From assembly GCA_030840665.1 (NCBI GenBank), contig JAVEEB010000297.1, positions 1-7,782 on the forward strand: a DNA stretch of 7,782 nucleotides, in the 5' to 3' direction. Below, one piece after another: positions 6,237-7,782 of the stretch; within the stretch, counting starts at the first letter, position 1; each line of letters starts with the position of its first letter. The translations under genes and the position numbers were made by a program. The notes below the pieces were generated by a model that saw only the letters and a list, made by a program, of their open reading frames with translations, did no database searches and was not told the origin of the DNA. This DNA is from Frankiaceae bacterium (lineage in GTDB: Bacteria > Actinomycetota > Actinomycetes > JAVEEB01).

Positions 6237-7335
6237 GGTGAACGACCTCCCGTTCGTAGGCAGGACCCAATGTGGCGGACAGTTCGCGCGTCGACCGGCC
6301 GAGCAGCGCCGGTAATTCCCTTGAGTCGTAGTTGACCAGTCCGCGCGCCACGATGTGACCCTTTTCGTCACACAAGTCGACCGGATCCCCCGCGACGAAG
6401 TCACCGGCGACGCTCGTGATGCCCGCGGGCAACAGGGAAAGCCGCCGCTCGGCGACCGCCGCAACCGCCCCCGGGTCGAGGACGAGCCGTCCGCGGGGGA
6501 CGCTGCCGTGCGCGAGCCACAGGAGCCGCTGGGACGAGCGCTCGCCCGTCGGGTGGAAACGGGTGCCGACCTTTTCCCCTGCCAGCGCCGCGGCGGCGTT
6601 GGCCGCCGACGTGAGCAGCACCGTGATCCCCGCGGCGGTCGCGATCCGCGCCGCCTCGACCTTGGTGGCCATGCCGCCGGAACCGACCCCGGACGAGCCG
6701 GCGCCGCCGAGCCCGACGTCCGCCAGCTCGGACTCCCCGTACACGTCGTGGATCAGCGTCGCCCCACCGCGCCGCGGGTCCCCGTCGTACAGGCCGTCGA
6801 CGTCCGAGAGCAACAGCAGTGTGTCGGCGTCAGCGAGGTGCGCGATGAGCGCCGCGATGCGGTCGTTGTCGCCGAAGCGGATCTCCTCCGTGGCCACGGT
6901 GTCGTTCTCGTTCACGATCGGGACGACCCGAAGTTCTAACAGGCGCTCGATAGTCCGGTGCGCGTTGCGGTAGTGCGCGCGCCGGCCGATGTCGTCGGCG
7001 GTCAGCAGGATCTGCCCGACGGTGAGGCCGGCGCGGCCGAACGCCGACGCATAACTGTCGATGAGCAACCCCTGGCCGACACTCGCGGCAGCCTGCAGCG
7101 TGGCCAGGTCCCGCGGGCGCTTGGTCAGGCCCAGCGGCGAGAGGCCGGCGGCGATCGCACCGGAGGACACCAGCACGACCTCGTCGCCCGCCGTCACCCG
7201 CGCGGCGAGGGCGTCGACGAGGGCGCCGAGCCGCACGGAATCGAGGCCGACGGCCGCACTGGTCAAAGACGACGAGCCGACTTTGACCACGATGCGGTGG
7301 CCGCCCGGTCGCCTAGCGGTCACGAGCTTCGTCAT
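6199..7335 (-). CDS. proB: Glutamate 5-kinase with C-terminal PUA domain
   Basis: This enzyme phosphorylates L-glutamate with ATP to gamma-glutamyl phosphate, the first and normally feedback-controlled step of proline synthesis. The product passes to ProA. The 378 residues comprise an amino-acid kinase domain (about 13-260) and a PUA domain (about 281-372). Motifs include [13 protein letters not shown] (14-26, K18), [11 protein letters not shown] (54-64), [11 protein letters not shown] (141-151), [12 protein letters not shown] (154-165), [14 protein letters not shown] (175-188) and [12 protein letters not shown] (218-229). Length matches the full-length two-domain form (E. coli 367). The ATG at 7335 lies inside the end of obg with a 23-base overlap. 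GAGGG lies 11 bases upstream, within a 14-bp palindrome. A GTG four codons in is a weaker alternative, with no visible Shine-Dalgarno sequence. Coupling to obg translation is likely. Confidence 0.97.
   Translation of the reverse strand: MTKLVTARRPGGHRIVVKVGSSSLTSAAVGLDSVRLGALVDALAARVTAGDEVVLVSSGAIAAGLSPLGLTKRPRDLATLQAAASVGQGLLIDSYASAFGRAGLTVGQILLTADDIGRRAHYRNAHRTIERLLELRVVPIVNENDTVATEEIRFGDNDRIAALIAHLADADTLLLLSDVDGLYDGDPRRGGATLIHDVYGESELADVGLGGAGSSGVGSGGMATKVEAARIATAAGITVLLTSAANAAAALAGEKVGTRFHPTGERSSQRLLWLAHGSVPRGRLVLDPGAVAAVAERRLSLLPAGITSVAGDFVAGDPVDLCDEKGHIVARGLVNYDSRELPALLGRSTRELSATLGPAYEREVVHRDDLVLVRSPRA
6245..6251 (-). promoter_or_regulatory. Putative ribosome binding site deciding the start of the small unknown gene
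   Basis: GGGAGGT on the minus strand, inside the last codons of proB, lies 8 bases before the GTG at 6236. It is the best Shine-Dalgarno match near any possible start of this gene. Because it also encodes proB residues around E363-V364, chance cannot be excluded. Confidence 0.4.
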
Positions 7336-7782
7336 CGGGAGCGTCGCCCTCGAGGGCGTCGCCGGCCACGTCCGGTTCCAGCTCGCGTTCGGTCGAGATG
7401 GGGACGTCGACGGTCACCGGCTCCACGTCGTCGACCTCGTCGGGTTCGACCGTGTCCGCGTCGTGATCGAACTCCAGGTCGTCGTCGTCCATCGGGCCGT
7501 CGACGTCGCTGTCATCGTCGGGCTTGGCGCGCCACTCGGCCGCAAGGTCATCGTCAGAGAGCATGTCCCCATTGTTGTTGCGAAGGCGCCGTTTGATGAG
7601 ACGTTCGTCCGTGCCGCGCCCACTGCGTGGCTCGTACAGCCCCGCGTTCACGGTGGGGACCCAGTCGAACGTCACGTCGCCGATCGTGACCGCGTCGCCC
7701 GGCTGCGCGCCGATGCGGGCCAGCTCGGCTTCGACGCCGAGCTTGGCCAGACGGTCGCCGAGGTAGCCGACGGCCTCGTCGT
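7313..7782 (-). CDS. obg: Obg family GTPase, C-terminal part (5' end outside window)
   Basis: Only the last 155 residues are visible; the Obg glycine-rich domain and G domain lie beyond the right edge. The visible part begins in the OCT (Obg C-terminal) domain, with [20 protein letters not shown], then [20 protein letters not shown], the diagnostic GD-V-IGD-TFDW-P pattern. It continues through a basic [17 protein letters not shown] stretch. Obg is a ribosome-associated GTPase involved in 50S assembly and stress signalling. The last approximately 75 residues are strongly acidic and low in complexity, starting around [14 protein letters not shown], and end at the TAG at 7313-7315. The adjacent proB starts inside this tail. 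An ATG at 7675 (MTFDW) is internal to the OCT domain and is not the start. Confidence 0.92.
   Translation of the reverse strand, partial: DEAVGYLGDRLAKLGVEAELARIGAQPGDAVTIGDVTFDWVPTVNAGLYEPRSGRGTDERLIKRRLRNNNGDMLSDDDLAAEWRAKPDDDSDVDGPMDDDDLEFDHDADTVEPDEVDDVEPVTVDVPISTERELEPDVAGDALEGDAPDDEARDR

Noticed and set aside
6237..6464. Upstream extension of the small unknown protein to the ATG at 6464
   Set aside because: It would run across the proB PUA domain in another frame with an Arg/Ser-rich shadow translation.
1..7782. CRISPR arrays, tRNA or rRNA genes, insertion sequences, phage or toxin-antitoxin genes
   Set aside because: No repeat-spacer pattern, cloverleaf, transposase or integrase motif, or small toxin-antitoxin pair was seen. 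Nearly all of the DNA is accounted for by the genes listed.

Overview
The window is GC-rich and densely coding, with third codon positions dominated by G and C. Every convincing gene lies on the minus strand, so the genes read from right to left. An Obg GTPase followed directly by glutamate 5-kinase (obg-proB), then a small conserved-looking protein, points to an actinobacterium. The arrangement resembles the mycobacterial/nocardial order as I remember it (Mycobacterium tuberculosis Rv2440c-Rv2439c-Rv2438A). No genus can be fixed from the window alone.

Layout in the direction of transcription: (1) 7782-7313, the C-terminal end of Obg with a long acidic tail. (2) 7335-6199, proB, overlapping the end of obg by 23 bases. 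(3) 6236-5859, a small protein of unknown function that probably overlaps the end of proB. (4) 5858-5758, a 101-base intergenic gap holding a good promoter (TTGACA...TAACTT), a 15-bp inverted repeat inside the promoter spacer and a second 18-bp inverted repeat beside the ribosome binding site. (5) 5757-3523, an MMPL/RND-type exporter. (6) 3526-2780, a TetR-family regulator. (7) 2783-1491, proA. Genes 5, 6 and 7 are chained by two ATGA stop/start overlaps. (8) 1490-1397, a short gap with a hairpin. (9) 1396 to the left edge, a FeoB-like ferrous-iron channel protein that continues out of the window.

proB and proA encode the first two steps of proline synthesis: glutamate to glutamyl phosphate to glutamate semialdehyde. 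Here they are separated by an exporter and its likely repressor, and proA is the last cistron of the exporter operon. Expression of a housekeeping amino-acid enzyme may therefore follow a drug- or lipid-exporter switch.

The most unusual gene is the FeoB-like one. It has the FeoB membrane domain with both Gate motifs and the three pore-associated cysteines. It has no room for the N-terminal GTPase domain: an in-frame stop lies just upstream of the ATG, and proA ends about 95 bases upstream. In place of the G domain there is a short Pro/Val/Ala-rich segment with a CxxCx5C cysteine cluster. I saw no tRNA, rRNA, CRISPR array, insertion sequence or phage gene.
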